In this document: in pieces, positions 38,136 to 51,847 of the stretch
Layout of the letters: each line of letters starts with the position of its first letter
Position numbering within the stretch: the stretch's first letter is position 1
DNA from: Welwitschia mirabilis
Lineage: Eukaryota > Gnetophyta > Gnetopsida > Welwitschiales
DNA: 64,000 bases
Assembly: GCA_051453625.1 (NCBI GenBank)
Contig: JBOZIK010000001.1
Coordinates: forward strand, 74,991,050 to 75,055,049
Direction: 5' to 3'
The notes under the pieces: model-generated
Told to the model about the DNA's origin: nothing
The model's database searches: none
Seen by the model: the letters and a program-made list of their open reading frames with translations, nothing else
Position numbers and translations under genes: made by a program

Positions 38136-38800
38136 AGAATTTCCTATTATAATTGAAGTACTAGATGAAGTGACTTGCTTTCTTTTTGTAATGATTATAA
38201 CATATTTGTCATATTTGAAGAAGAAATAACATGATCAACTTTTATATTATAATTTTCTTTTGAAAAATCTGATTCTAAAATAATAAAAGCAGAAAAATAT
38301 TCTTCTTTAAATTTTGGAATTTGCATACTTTAAGGGTGCGTACATGGATTTTCTTGTATCAAATAGACTTTATGATGTTTTTCTTAACCAAGTTTTACTC
38401 TTTCTGGTATTTTGCCTTTCTACTAGAATTAAACATATCCCTTCATTCTCAAATAACAAATAGAAAACTAAAATAAAAAACAATAGACTATTGTCCATCT
38501 AGTCATGGAAATAATAACAAAAATGATGATAACAAAAATAGAAAACCAAACATGAAAAAATAATATTACAAAAATTAAAAAAGTAAACTATCATCTAGGC
38601 TATCATGGAGATGACAGAGAAGATGATAGTACCTTTATTACTGATCTATGAATTAAAAAATAAATTGCAAAATAGGAAATAAATTTGAAATTTTAGAACT
38701 GTCATTCCCAATGTCATTAGAATGACAGAGAGGATGGAAAGAATTCTAAAAACTATAAAAAATAAAAATTACTAAAATAAACCTATTTTAAGCTATGCTA

Positions 38801-38820
38801 AAAATATATAATTGTGCCAA
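38801..38820 (-). promoter_or_regulatory. Element 2 primer binding site, tRNA-Asp type, decayed
   Basis: On the minus strand the LTR ends ...TTATAACA and is followed by TTTTGGCACAATTATA. Athila-group elements normally have TGGCGCCGTTGCCGGGGA, complementary to the 3' end of tRNA-Asp. The first 12 positions fit with mostly G-to-A and C-to-T changes. Confidence 0.5.
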
Positions 38821-38822
38821 AA

Positions 38823-40037
38823 TGTTATAATATGAATTTATGTAATTCTTAAGTCCTTTAGATAAAACCTGTAAATAACAACACTTATAAAATACAGACT
38901 CTAGTATAGACAAGAGTTAATCTGAATGTTATAATCTCAATGAAGACATTAGGCTTAGAATCAAAAAATTAATTTCAAGAAGTATTTTGATCTTTTATCT
39001 TTAAATAATTAAAATTAAACAATAAAGTAAAATGCAATGCAAGATAAATAAAAATGAAATGCAATAGATGAGAATGGAAATGAAATGGATCCTAATTATT
39101 TTGTTACAATAACTATCTCTTTATAATTCAAATCAATTAATAAGAATTCGTAACTTATTCTTAATTAATGTGAATTATGAGATATGCAAAATAGAATATT
39201 CAAATGTAAAACAGAAATGAAATAACAATGTAAACCTAAACTAATCAAAGTTAACCTTAACAAAGGTTGATCTTATGACATAAATAAATTATAGAACTAT
39301 CACTAGATCATAAACAACTTTAATCATAATGGCAATAAACATAATTATAGTAAAAAGAGAATTTGAATTTATCATAAACTTTTATGGCCACTTACAATAA
39401 AGTAGCAGTTTCTTAATAGAGGAGACTTAGCCCAACACCAAGGGTAACCTCTTTTTGTAATTAGGGGATGAACCTTTTGTCCTTTAATTTTTTATCACAA
39501 TAGCATTGAGTATAAAAGATGGAAAGAGAAGTGAAGGAAAGGAAGGGTATTTATAGTTTTACAATGAAGTTTAGAAGCTTAACCCTAAATGTCAGAGAAG
39601 AAACCCTAACAGCCCAAATGGTTCATATGAATACATTACAAAGATAGTTTCTTTTCATCATAGATTTCTTTTCATCATAGAAAATAGCTATCATCCTGAC
39701 TATTATGGGGATGAGATAGGAAATATCATTTCACCTTAAAATGTTTCATTAACTTTAGGCCCCACTATCAATCCTATAGCTTCTGTCCATATCAGCAATG
39801 CTATTGTTCTGTCTATTATGGGAAAGACAAAGGGGATGATAGTATTTTGATCTTTACTCTTAAAGATAAATTAGTCTTTTACATAGTACATTCCTCCAAA
39901 TATGCTAATAATTACATGTTTCAGTGATTGTCTTCTCTATTCTTTATAATCATCAGTATTGCTTCTAAACCTGTGTAAAGGTCTTGTAAAAGTAGTTAAA
40001 ATACACCATCAAATTCCTATGAATTGTCATTGTAATA
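38823..40037 (-). repeat. Element 2 5' LTR
   Basis: It begins TGTTATAATATG on the + strand and runs to about 40037. The sense TATA is CTATAAATACCC (39547-39556, minus strand), so the transcript should start near 39520 and run leftwards into gag. LTR lengths agree among the four complete copies of this family (about 1.22-1.26 kb). Confidence 0.85.
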
Positions 40038-40042
40038 CTATT

Positions 40043-41850
40043 GCATATTTTCAAGGAACTAACAATGAAATAACTAAATGCTAAATAAAATAAAGTCATG
40101 GATGTGAAATATATAAAATTATAATAATATATACAAAATCCATTATAAGATTAAGTCATGATGTGGAAAAATTCCAAGTTGTACATCTAAGTTCCATGAT
40201 AGTGATGGTAACAATGGATCTTGATTCTTAATCATAATCTTATTAGTATAGAAGTAGGATCTCATATTCTCTTAAATGACAATGGTAGCATAAGCATGGT
40301 GAGTTTGTAATAGCTTAGTGAAGTTCATTATGTAATGTACTCTATCTACACCGCTCTATACTAAATGGCTATTATCTTCTTCTTATGTAAAGTCATTTTC
40401 TAATTAGTACTAGTTATATGCTACTATAAAAAGCTAATATGTTAATTAATCTAAGTGGATCCATCATCTAATCACTATTTTAATCATTTTAAGAGAGTAG
40501 TTGTTTGTTATAAAGTAATAATGATAGCTCCTACATAGTGAGTATGAAGGTATACTTTCAGCCCATACGAATATTCAAGATCACTTAGAATAATTATTTT
40601 CATTTTTAGAAATATCTCATAGTTATTACTAAATGTATCTGATATTGGATTCTCTGTGGCTCTATTCTCTGTGGCTCTATGATCTCATATCTCTAAAAGA
40701 TGGATAATAACATGCATGTTTATCCTAGAGTTTATGGATGTCTTAACTATATGATTCTCCTCATATGCCTCTAAATATATAATTCAAGATTCATTTCTTC
40801 TCCCTAATATCTAGTGGTTAGAACCTAAAGTTAAGATATGATGAGATGACTATCATAAAAAAAAAAAAGGAACTGATATTGTAAATCATATCATGTAAAG
40901 TAATTTTTAGTATAATGAAAGAAACATAACTAGCACTTCTCAATGTTTTTCTACTACATCCTATAGTACATCCAATGTAACATAGTAGGTACATTGTTTA
41001 GTGTCATCTCCAAAAGTATGTATGTGAGTGACCCCCTTCCCATCCAAAACCTCTAACTCAGCAAATGTGACCTAGTAGAGTACATACATTAAGGCCATCC
41101 ACTATTTCTCTCATACCCTCTATAGGATAACCTAATGGCATGTCTATAGTCATATAAACTCATAAACATTCCTGATATCCTTAGTGTAATAAGATTTTCA
41201 ATAATCCAAAAGCCATTTGATGTAGAGTACAGAGATGGCATTATAAAACTTTACCTTGAATCTTTACATGAAGTCATCAAAGATTTATTCTACTCTAATA
41301 ATGGTGTGGATAGCTTTCTCTACATCAAGTCTAACTAATAATGTTTTAAATACTTAGGTAAAGGAAGAAAGTAATGTGAATGGCTCAGAAAGAGATGAAT
41401 TCTAGTAATACATGATTCAATGGGCATGAAAAAGTTGCACTTAATACATTTCAAGGGTAGCTAAAAGAATTCAAAGATGCATTGAAGACAAGAGATCATC
41501 TAAAAATCAATACTATAATACGTATACAATACAAAATAAAAGAATAATAAGAAAAACTAGGTATTACACTCTAAATGAGATGGAAAATGAACTGAATGTA
41601 AGATTGATGGAAAATGGTAGCAATAAGAGTATGATCAAGAAAAAAATACATGATATAAATTGAGTGTAACAAATGATAGATTATCAATGAAAATGGTATT
41701 AACCTTAAATACAAGTAAGCGTAAAAATGAAATTCAAACAACTAAATAAAAAAATTATATAAAGACTAAGTAAAAATAAATAGAAGTACACATGTGAAAG
41801 ATTAATGGCTATGTTTTAAATGCTATCACAGTAAGAAATGTTAGTATATG
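40043..41850 (-). other. Element 3 3' region, no gene seen
   Basis: It lies between the element 3 integrase relic and the insertion point of element 2. I see no reading frame that I can assign. An A-run lies at about 40857-40868. Confidence 0.45.
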
Positions 41851-42350
41851 TTACAAAGTTAATTAGAGTTCTTAGCTTTACCATTAGTTTTAGGATCCTA
41901 TGTAATAGTAATTATATGCTCTAGTCCTATTAAAAGAATAAGCTTCTTAAGCATTTATGTATGAAATGAATACATTGATCACTTTCCAAAAGCCTTGGAA
42001 ATCCAAATCTATGAAATATATTGGAACATAAAAAATCACATATAGTATTTTCATCATAGAAATAGTAGAAATATCATCAATTTATTTGATCACCTAATCA
42101 ATATCCAGAAGGATATAACTTTTACTATAAGAAGATGGTTTTAAAGGATCTATAGAGTTAATACCCTAATAATTAAAAGGTTTACATTTTAAAATAGGTT
42201 ATAAGGGCATCTATCACAATTTAGATAGGTTTCTATAGAATTAAAAAACATCACATCTTCTAGTGAAGTAAAAAGAATCCTAAAAAAGAGTTGATCATGT
42301 GAAAGTTTCATTATTTTTTAATCCAATAAAGTAACTATCACAATTCATGG
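41850..42350 (-). pseudogene. Element 3 integrase remnant
   Basis: PILKCKPFNY, GINSIDPLKPSSYSKSYILL and VIK (about 42060-42210) line up with ILECELFDYW, GIEFIGLIKPxxHxKHYILV and VTK of element 2. Little remains of the rest of the domain. Confidence 0.68.
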
Positions 42351-42959
42351 TATAGGATTAAGATGTCTTATTTTTACCATTTAAAAAGAACTTATACATG
42401 ATTTGGTATTTATGAAATGATATAACTTTGATCCATTTCATTTATAATCTCCTATTCTATGGAGAAATGTTTACATTGATTTCCTATCCAATGTTAATGG
42501 GTTAACATGCACTCTCAAGTAATCCACGACATCTACATATCATGGAATTAGATTCTTAAAAGAAATGAAATAAAGTTGTTTTATGATAAAATGTTTTTCA
42601 TTAAGAAACATATCTTTAATGGGAAATTTTAACAAGATGAAGCGACTTGCATTATTAAGGAATTCAAGATAAATAATTAGTGACACAATTATGTTTTCTT
42701 ACTTTTTCTATGATGTTAAGATTAAATTCTTACTTTACAAGCATCCATACAATTAATCTAGCATTAAAGACCTTCTTAGACAAAAAATCTTGAATAGTAG
42801 TATGATTAGCATAAATATTAATATAAAATCCATAAAATTAGTATCATGTTTATCTAACTAAAAGATAATTAATACAATTTCTTTTCCTATGATTATGTGA
42901 TTAAGTTAGAAACTTGAGAAAAGTTCACTAATAAAACTTATAACCTTGTATTCCTTTTC

Positions 42960-43600
42960 ATTCATTTATTCTAACATACCATCTATCGCTATGTTTCCTA
43001 CATCACATAACATTTTGAAATTATTAGCCCAATTTGAGCCTACTATCATAGAGATATATGTAATTTCATTTTTGAGTTTATTAAAAGCTATTTGAAACCC
43101 CTTACTTTAATTAAATTTGATATATTTCATGAGTTATAAGTGGAGGGGTTTATAAATTTTAGCATAGTCTTTAATGAACCTATGATAAATACCAACGTGC
43201 CCAATAAAACATCTTAATTAAGTGACATTTGTTAGCAGGGAAAAATTGCAAATGATGTTAATTTTAGATGGGTTCATTCTTATTCCTTTACTAGGGATAT
43301 TAAGACCTAACTCAATATGATCTTTTACTAAGAAATGGCTTTTCTACTGACCTAATTGTAAAATTCTTTTAATATTCTATTGTAATATTTTTATGAATTA
43401 ATCAAAGAAATCTATAGAGATAGAAAAATAATATATGAAATGTTAAATGAATTCTTCAAACATATATAAAGATATCCATCATGGCTATTTAAATGGTATT
43501 AAGTGAATTACAGAAACCAAAGGGCATTCTCCTAATGGAAAAAGTACCAAAAGATAATGTAAAAGTTGTTTTATCTTGTTATTTACTAAATATGAAATAT
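42960..43600 (-). pseudogene. Element 3 RT and RNase H remnants
   Basis: KTTFTLSFGTFSIRRMPFGF (about 43500-43580) matches the KTTFTCPFGTFAYRRMPFGL block of Athila/Tat RT. About 500 bases on, NFKMLCDVGN matches the FxLMCDASD start of RNase H, with the Asp kept. The YxDD box region is unreadable. Confidence 0.75.
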
Positions 43601-44559
43601 CTTATTATAACAATTAGAACTATCAATTAATAAAATAATATGAGTAATGTTTTATATGGTTAATCACTTGGCTTAGAGAGAGTAATGGATAATGATCTTT
43701 CTTGATTATAACATTGAGATTTTAAAAGTATATACACACATGTCACTTAACATCTTTCTTTCATACTATAGCTAGGAAAATGAATCAACCACTATGTAAA
43801 ATGGAATACATAATTCTAGACTTCATAAGTTTAATAATTTTATCTTTAATAAATTTCTTAAGGGATAGATTAAGTCTTTTTTAGGGTTTCCTAATTGGTT
43901 TAGCATTATCCTTTACATAAATTTAATGTTTATAAATAAAGGAAGGCACTACACTAAGGTCATTGTCACTTCAAGTAAAAGCATGTATTTTAAATGTAAG
44001 AAGTTGAATTATGGGTTTCTCTTATTATTGAGTAAATTTTTCACTAATTACAAATGGATTCTTAGGATCACTATAAATGAATGTGTACTTCAAATAATTA
44101 GGTAATTTTGTAAGCTAAATTTCATAATCATCACTCATAGACATTGAACATCCATATTCTTAAAGTAAATTTTAATAGATAGCACTAGTTGGATGTTATA
44201 GTAAATGAGGGATTTATAGGTATCATTTTCTCCTCCTCATTGATAGTTCCCTAATAGGTCATTATTATGATTGAAAGGATTTAAAGAACTAAGAGTACCT
44301 TAACCATTGATAGAATTAGAGTGATCATTAAATAATAATGTTTTATGTAAAGTTAAGAGATTTTTTCTATAGGATGATATTATAAGAGGAGCATAAGTGA
44401 TTTAATTTCTTTAAATTGGTTTCTAAGTCATCCTCTCTATCATTCTCCGCTACATCAGAAATGCTTGTCATAAATGTTTTATTAAAAATGTAATAATCCA
44501 TCATACAAATTCAAATATCTATAACAAAGTGGATAGTGACAAAAAAATTTCTTCCTAAA

Positions 44560-44850
44560 AGTAATGGATAGTATGCTTCATTCTTAACTTGAATTACAAT
44601 TATATTTACTGGTTAATAATATTTTTTACTTTTAATTACTAGATCTCTAATGTTTCCTATGAGTCTTTTAATGATTAGATCAGTCATCTCTAATAGAATT
44701 TATGTTAGTTCTATGTTATTTCTAATATAAACATTTTGTGTATATGAATTGGAATAACATTTATAGTAGCTCCAATATTAATCAAAGCCTTCTTAATTTT
44801 CTTTTTTACTTCTAATGCTTATAATTGTAGCCCTAGGATCTTTCAATTTT
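44560..44850 (-). pseudogene. Element 3 protease remnant
   Basis: KALINIGATINVIPIHI matches ALIDIGASINLMPxSI of the branch, with the catalytic Asp changed to Asn (G-to-A). YYPLLLGRNFFV follows in another frame, matching the VPLILGRPFL block. Confidence 0.7.
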
Positions 44851-45029
44851 GGGCACTTCTATGTGACTACATTGAAGATGCATTGTATCATAAAAAAGAT
44901 TAGCTAGGTATGATTAATTTTTATTTTATTTTTATCAAATATTTCCACATCTTAGTCATACTAGGCTTGTCTTGTAATAGTTCCTAAAATGATAACTTCA
45001 TACTCACATCTTACATTATCTCCTTAAGG

Positions 45030-46340
45030 TATTTCTCATAAGTTATATTAGTTTCCAGTCTCTCAAGTAATGAAGTGTCTATCTTCTTATCTTACTTCAG
45101 TTAATTTGTGTTTAAAAAAAAAAAAAGTAGGTGGTTGGGAGAAGGAGAGGGATTCTCACTATTTTATGGTGTTAAGATTACTTTAGTTAGAATAGTATTA
45201 ATTCTAAATTTATTCATGTATTTTCAATCCTTTTTAACATCATTTAGGTTAGGGAGGGTTTGAATAGCAATAGTATTTTAGGGTCTTTAATTACCTAACA
45301 TGGTTTTTTATAATACCCTAATAACATTTTCTATGTTTTTAGTTTAATGTTTAATGTATTTATTAATGTTCTATTACATTTTAATAATTTCTTTAATTAA
45401 ATCATGAAGTGAATGACTTTGGTTTCTTTGAAAGGAGAAAGAATTTGGTTAAAATGTTTGATTTCTAAATGTATTTTTTAAAAGTGTGATTTAAAAATAG
45501 ATTGTCATTCATTATTTATTTATTAAAATTATTAATTACTTATATTCATATTTGACCTTTGGTTAAAAGCACATACTTCCTTGAAAACCATCTCTTTATA
45601 AGTTAGTAAAACTAGAAATTCTTTGATTATANNNNNNNNNNNNNNNNNNNNNNNNNNNNNNNNNNNNNNNNNNNNNNNNNNNNNNNNNNNNNNNNNNNNN
45701 NNNNNNNNNNNNNNNNNNNNNNNNNNNNNNNTATTTCTCATAAGTTATATTAGTTTTCAATCTCTCAAGTAATGAAGTGTCTAGTTTCTTATCTTACTTT
45801 AGTTAATTTGTGTTTACCAAAAAAAAAAAAAAGAAAGTAGGTGATTGGAAGATGAAAAGGGATTCTCACTATTTTATGGTGTTAAGATTACTTTAGTTAG
45901 GATAGTATTGATTCTAAATTTATTCATGTATTTTCAATCCTTTTTAACATCAATTAGGTTAGGGAGGGTTTGAATAGAAATAGTATTTTAGGGTCTTTAA
46001 TTAACTAACATGGTTTTTTATAATACCCTAATAACATTTTCTATGTTTTTAGTTTAATGTTTAATTTATTTATTAATGTTCTATTACATTTTAATAATTT
46101 CTTTAATTGAATCATGAAGTGAATGACTTTAGTTTCTTTGAAAGGAGAAAGAATTTGGTTAAAATGTTTGATTTCTAAATTTATTTTTTAAAAGTGGATT
46201 TAAAAATAGATTATCATTCATTAATTATTTTTTGAAATTATTAATTACTTATATTCATATTTCACCTTTGGTTAAAAGCACATACTTCTTTGAAAACCAT
46301 CTCTTTATAAGTTAGTAAAACTAGAAATTCTTTGGTTATA
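45030..46340. repeat. Gap-flanking direct repeat 10 (45030-45631 and 45732-46340)
   Basis: The gap is 45632-45731. The copies are about 96% alike and lie in the gag C-terminal part of element 3. An A-run differs in length (about 45113-45126 and 45819-45832). Confidence 0.92.
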
Positions 46341-46523
46341 TAAGAATCATCTTTAAAAATTTCACAAAGCAAATGAAAAAATAAAGTTTTCTTATTCATC
46401 ATGTTGGCATCTACTATAGCTCTAGTGTGATTATTTAAAGTGGTGGTTAATTCTCTAATGGGCTTGGTATGATTAATTATCTTATTATGTTGGGCTTTCT
46501 TAAATCTATTAGCATTTGTCCTA

Positions 46524-47775
46524 TGTTGTAGTGGGTATTTACGGAAACGTTACATCCTTAAGTAAATCCTAAAAGTCATAAAAATATATATTTTACAACA
46601 CAACATATTAATATAGCTGGGATGATCTAAATATCATAATTCATTAAATCTATATGCAAGAAGAAAGATAATTGATTTCAAATGATATATTTATGTACTT
46701 TCTAAGTAGAAGAAAATAATAATGTAAAGTAAATAATGAAAGTAAACATAATATGCAAATGATATGTAAGATTAATCTATATTCAACATCTATTTGATTA
46801 CCAAATTAACTTCTGATGGAGATTAGCCTTGTATAACCTAGATTAATCAAGGAAATAAAAACTAACCAAGACCAACTTAAGCTATCAAGAGCATCAAATA
46901 GAATTTGAAAACAATGCAAGTTAACCTAGGAAATGAGATACAATGCATCTAAACTAGTAGTATCAACCTTTTAAGGTTGTCCTCATGATATATATCACAC
47001 ATGAAGTTGTCACAAAATCATAGATAATATAAATCATAAGGGAGATGAACATAACAAAAGATATTAAAAAAAAAAGTTTTGGTTAATCCAAACCAACATT
47101 AATGTTACAAAGAAATAGCATCTCAATGAAGGATACATGGCTTAACACTAAGGAAGACATCTCTCAACAACAACAAAGGATGGATCTCCTATTATTTGAT
47201 CTCTTATCATGAGAATTTCTAATGTTAAAGAAGATAAAATCAAAGTCAAGGATAAAGGAGGTATTTATTACAAACAATACTTTAAAAATAGCACACATTA
47301 GTAAATATAGTAAAATCCTAATGGCTACATAAGAGGATGCATGACACATGGTAAATGTCTGATGAATTTTGATGAATAGTTATTTTTATGTGTTTTCTTT
47401 TAGTTCATCTAGATAACATAGTAGATGATTCCACATCATAAAAGATCCACATCATCTACTAATTTGATCTAGTAAGTATCCTAGTTAGCATAAATTCTTC
47501 TATCATTCATACTATCATCCTAATGATGAGGTGAATTATGAACTTCATAAAGTTGTTTCTTGCATTAGATGAGCCTCTTTGATTACAAGATTTCTACTTC
47601 AGATAAGAAGTATTGCATTTTTCCTTAAATGGTATCAAATGTAGTGAAGATCACATGTTTTCATGATATCTGCCTTAGCTCTTTACTATTGTTGAAACTT
47701 AGCATAAACTTATCTAATGTCTTATAAAACTACTTAAAATATCCTATCAAATACATACAATTTGGTAGTATAACA
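46524..47775 (-). mobile_element. Solo LTR inserted in the element 3 gag
   Basis: It has TG...CA ends (TGTTGTAGTGGG ... GTATAACA), a length of 1252 bases close to the element 2 LTRs, and shared blocks (ccttaag near the start, a ggcttaacactaagg-like block, a TATTTATTA TATA remnant at 47262-47270, and a caaata...aattt end). The flanks are TCCTA (46519-46523) and TCTTA (47776-47780), one C/T change apart. The gag reading resumes on the far side, so it interrupts a formerly continuous gene. Confidence 0.75.
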
Positions 47776-47780
47776 TCTTA

Positions 47781-48740
47781 CTAATGTGTTTTTCTGAGGT
47801 ATTTATTTTCACTAGGTTTAACTCATTTCCACTAACTATTATAAATACATTTAAACATCTTATAAATTTAGATTGAAAATATTATCTTTACAAGAAAAAT
47901 CTATAATTATTTAATTTGAATATTTAGCTTATAATAAAAATGTTTAATCAATTGTTTCCTTGAAAATGTATTTGTAGGATCACATGATGCTACTGTAAGA
48001 AATCTATTATAATTTATTTCATAATATTCATGAGTTTTTTAGGAAATGTTTATAACATGTCTTCTTATTTTTCTTAAGATTGGTTAATTTTAAAAACATT
48101 TTATTAAGCCATTTAACACTCTTTTTAAGTCTTAAGATTTTTGTAAGAAATGGTTTTAACCAAGTTTTATCTTTATCTCTTATAATAAAAGGAAAGATCA
48201 TCATTTAGGTCATATCATTAATCTTCTTTTTCCCTCCTTTCCTTAGGTAAAGAAAAATTCCTTAATTTTATCTAAGTATTAAAAAGGATTTTTATCATGT
48301 TATCCTAAAAATATTAGATAGGTATTAAGATTTTTCAATTCTAAATTATCCCATGAATAAACCAAAAGAATTTTGAACTTCTCTTTTCCTACTTACAATG
48401 GTTTCTTTAAGATATTTAAAGGAAAGGCTAGAACTTGAATCCATGTATGAAAAAGGAATACTTAAAGTAGTATTTAATAGACGAATAGGAGAAGAATTAA
48501 GCAAAATAAAAACATTTGAAAAAGCACTTTGAGAATTATTATAATACAAGTGGAAAAACTTTCTTTCTCTACTCTTGAATAAAATATTTATCACCTCTAG
48601 TAATTAAATTCAAATCAACCAAATCTTCTTTAATAGTTTCTTTAAGGAAATACTTTCCTATATAGTTTTTCTATCATGATTCTAAAATAATCAAAAAATA
48701 TTAAGCAACTTTTTAAATCTAAGTAATAACACTCTTCCCA
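47781..48740 (-). pseudogene. Element 3 gag, N-terminal and core part
   Basis: SFKYLKETIVSRKREVQNS and MGxFRIEKSxYLSNIF line up with the gag start of element 2 (NITLRDLVTNRKCKIQNP...YLSAYP). MIFPFIIRDKDKTWLKPF (about 48140-48200) matches the FPFSLKDKAKTWLNSL core. An 82-codon open stretch remains (48346-48594). The C-terminal half lies beyond the solo LTR, at 45040-46520. Confidence 0.72.
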
Positions 48741-50966
48741 ATCATATGAAGTACAATAATTAAGTTACACCAACAACAGATGTGACAGTTACTCACATTA
48801 TAAAGGGTAGAAAGTATAGACCAATTTTGTTATAATAAACATAAAATAGAAATTAAAATGCAAGAAAAGAATAAAAAATTATATTTGCAATGCTACTGTC
48901 TCATCCTAATTTTTCAAGTCATAAAACTTAGCTTATGAATTTAAAATAAATAATATAGTCTAATTAATGTTTTATAGGCTAAAAGATTTATTTTAATGAG
49001 TAAATATGGAAAGATGATGAAAATTTTATCTTGATGTTATTGTTGGTCATTATTACTAAATATATCATCTTGATTAAGTTGTAATTAAATTCCTCTTTCT
49101 TATCATGAAAAAAGTATTGGCATGCTCTTGAAATCTTGGCATTCATTTCTTGATTTATGGAGTTATCAATATTGATTATTATAGGAATTTGAAAAGTCTA
49201 TATATTGTGACTAGCTTGTCTTCTTTTTTCTTATGTTAAAGAACTTAATTCTTGGAGTTATCTTTTTAATTATTATTATTTTACAAAATAAGCAATTACT
49301 ATAATAATAAAATGTTATGCACCCACCAAGCAATGTAATGATTTAAGATTGTGGAATTATTACCCCTTTCTTGTAATATCATATCTTTTCATATTCTTAT
49401 ATCTCTTCATACCCCCACCTCCCTCTTACTATAATAAAAGTGCCTTCTCCTGGTATTTTTATACCTTTGAAAAAGTCTTTATTATTAAATCTTTAAAACA
49501 TTAAACTAAGAGCTTGGAAAACCTTGAAGTTTTTAAATCTTATAAAATCTTGAATTCTTTATATATTATAATCAAATATAGGTATGGTTTTTATTTAATT
49601 CTCGCATCCTTGATTTGTCCTTATATGCATATTTATATGCAAGTTTATTATTTATTCATTTTTCTTACAATTATCTTGAGGTATTCAAGTGTTTGTTTTA
49701 TCACTTTTGATAGCTTTATAAATCTTGGTCATGATTTTTTGTTCTATTATTTTCTTAAAAAATCTTTAGAAAATTTATTAAGAATATAATTCAATTTATT
49801 CTTGTTGAGGATCTATACTTTTTTAATATATCTTATTCATTCTTCTTATGATGTCTTGGATTCTTATGGTCTTATGAAAATGAGTATTCTGCATATTGTT
49901 GAATGAGGTAGTGAAATGTGGGAACCCATAGTTCATCAAACAAGGCAATGGAATTAATAGAACCATAGATCACTAAATGAGGTTATGGATCACCAAATGA
50001 GGTAGCAGATGAAAAGATATATATATATGATCAAAAATTTATAGAAAAACTAATTATTTCTAATATTATTTCAATAAGATCGTCATTGAACTTGAATTTT
50101 TTTTAACTATCTTGAGACTTGGAATTTCCTAATCTTCATCTTGAGATGTGAATTTCTTCAACCTTTATATTATTATACATGGATTATAGTAAGATCTATG
50201 AAATTTTCATGGTTCTCACTACATATTTTTATGTGAAGAAGTGGAAAAACTAGATCTTAATTACCAAGAAGGACAAAAAGAAGTGGAGATTATATTTATC
50301 ATTTTATATTGAGAAAATTATTTTGTAGTAAATCTTGTGATCATAGTATAAATATTTAATTCCTTGTAGATGTGATAAATTATGATCTTAAGAATACTTT
50401 TCAATTTGATTCATGTATATTGACTATACCTCCTTGAATTTATCATAGCAAATTTGATAACTCTAGATTTTCTTGTTAAAAATTCTTTACATTTTTATTA
50501 TCAATGTGATAAACTTTAGATTTTCATAATAAAACTTTCTATATTTAGGTTTTAGAATCTTTAATATAACTTGCTAGAATATATATCAAGTTTATTAATT
50601 TATCACTGTTCCATATTTTTATTAGATAACTATTTTGAATTAATCATTATTTTATTATTTCTTGTAATAAGATATTTTTAAGTATGGAAAGATAAACATT
50701 TAATATAAAGAAGAGGGCCATAGGGAGTTACAATTATCATAAGAAAATTTTAATTAATCTTGACTAGAAACATATATATGATTGAAGACATTTAGGATAA
50801 AGATGCTTGTAGGATCAAAGATGTCTAGATTAAATCTAAAGCTGAAACACTGTAGACAAAATATTTTATTTAAATAAACTAACATTTAAGATAATAAATA
50901 ATATTAATATCTATAAAGATAATTAATGATTACTTAAATATTTTAAAATTAAGAAGTTTTATGAGT

Positions 50967-51034
50967 GGTTCAAGAATTGAACCTATACCCTTCTGCATGT
51001 AACACTTCCTTCTTTACCTTTATACCATCAAGCC
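50967..51034 (-). repeat. tRNA-like stretch 1 in element 4 LTR (SINE head?)
   Basis: On the minus strand, GGCTTGA is followed by TGGTATAAAGG (box A-like). GGTTCAATTC (box B-like) begins 44 bases after the start of box A, which is the spacing in real tRNAs. The counterpart in the 3' LTR is 60828-60896. The cloverleaf looks too eroded for a working tRNA. Confidence 0.5.
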
Positions 51035-51128
51035 TATATTGATTATCAAAGTGCCATGTTTATACTTAAGTTCTTATCATTAGTTTATTTTGATGATTAT
51101 TATTTGAAATAAAAGGTAATGATTTTGA

Positions 51129-51190
51129 ATAGAACCCAAGTTACTTTATATAAGTTCTAAGTCCTCAACCACTACATTAATGAGGAGAAC
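51129..51190 (-). repeat. tRNA-like stretch 2 in element 4 LTR
   Basis: On the minus strand, TAGTGGTTGAGG is followed 38 bases after its start by GGTTCTATTC, a shortened box A to box B spacing. The counterpart is about 60975-61037. This is the weakest of the three. Confidence 0.35.
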
Positions 51191-51847
51191 ACATAAGAAA
51201 AGCATATCGCTCATCTCTTAAAATGTCTACCTTGAGTAATAAACTTTAAATTGGATTAAGATCACTATTATTAATGAAATACTTCCATTATGTTTACCTC
51301 TTTAAATTCTCTCTCTTCTCCTATGTTCTTATACTCTAAGAAATAGTATCTTCATTATGTGTCTTGTGTCAAGTTTCTTATTCACATTTACCATCTATTT
51401 TCACTTTGATCCTATAAAAATCATTTTCCATAGCTAGTTCCTAGAATCACAGAAGGAAATTTCCTAAATATTTTATCTTCCATATCCTTGTAGGCCTTTC
51501 TTCTCTGTGCAATTTTTATTTCTTGATGCTAATTGCTATTTTATTTAACTCGTAAATCCCCGGTTGATGTGTTTTCCATTTCCTTCTTGTTAAGTCAAAT
51601 TATGGTGAAAAGAGAGTTAAGTGTTTGCAAAGGTTAGATGGTCAACCAACTAGCTCCTTTGATGGTTTTCATATCATTTAGTAATAGCATAATGTTCTTT
51701 ATGAATAGCTCTTGTGATCATAAAAGTTCTAGAGTCAAGTATCCATCATTTCTTCTACATTATGTAGAAGATATGTGAGAGTCCTATAAGTAGTTATTTT
51801 TCTATGCTAGAAACAAATGTTGTAGAGGTTAATTCATAAGGGTTCCT

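Larger units (their letters stand above)
23766..40037 (-). mobile_element. Element 2: Athila/Tat-like Ty3/gypsy retrotransposon, full structure, decayed
   Basis: This is a complete minus-strand element: 5' LTR (38823-40037), tRNA-Asp-type primer site, gag, protease, RT, RNase H, integrase, a long 3' non-coding region, and 3' LTR (23766-25011). The flanking 5-mers are CTACT (23761-23765) and CTATT (40038-40042), one C/T change apart. Motifs typical of the Athila/Tat (non-chromovirus) branch include MDDFSIFGDTF, FGLCNAP, MCDASN and the long integrase tail. Four gap-flanking repeats inflate it to 16.3 kb. Collapsed, it is about 10.4 kb. Stops in every gene show it is dead. Confidence 0.85.

Noticed and set aside
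50967-51034. A functional tRNA gene
   Set aside because: Boxes and spacing are tRNA-like, but the stems are eroded, the copy lies in an LTR, and its counterpart has decayed further.
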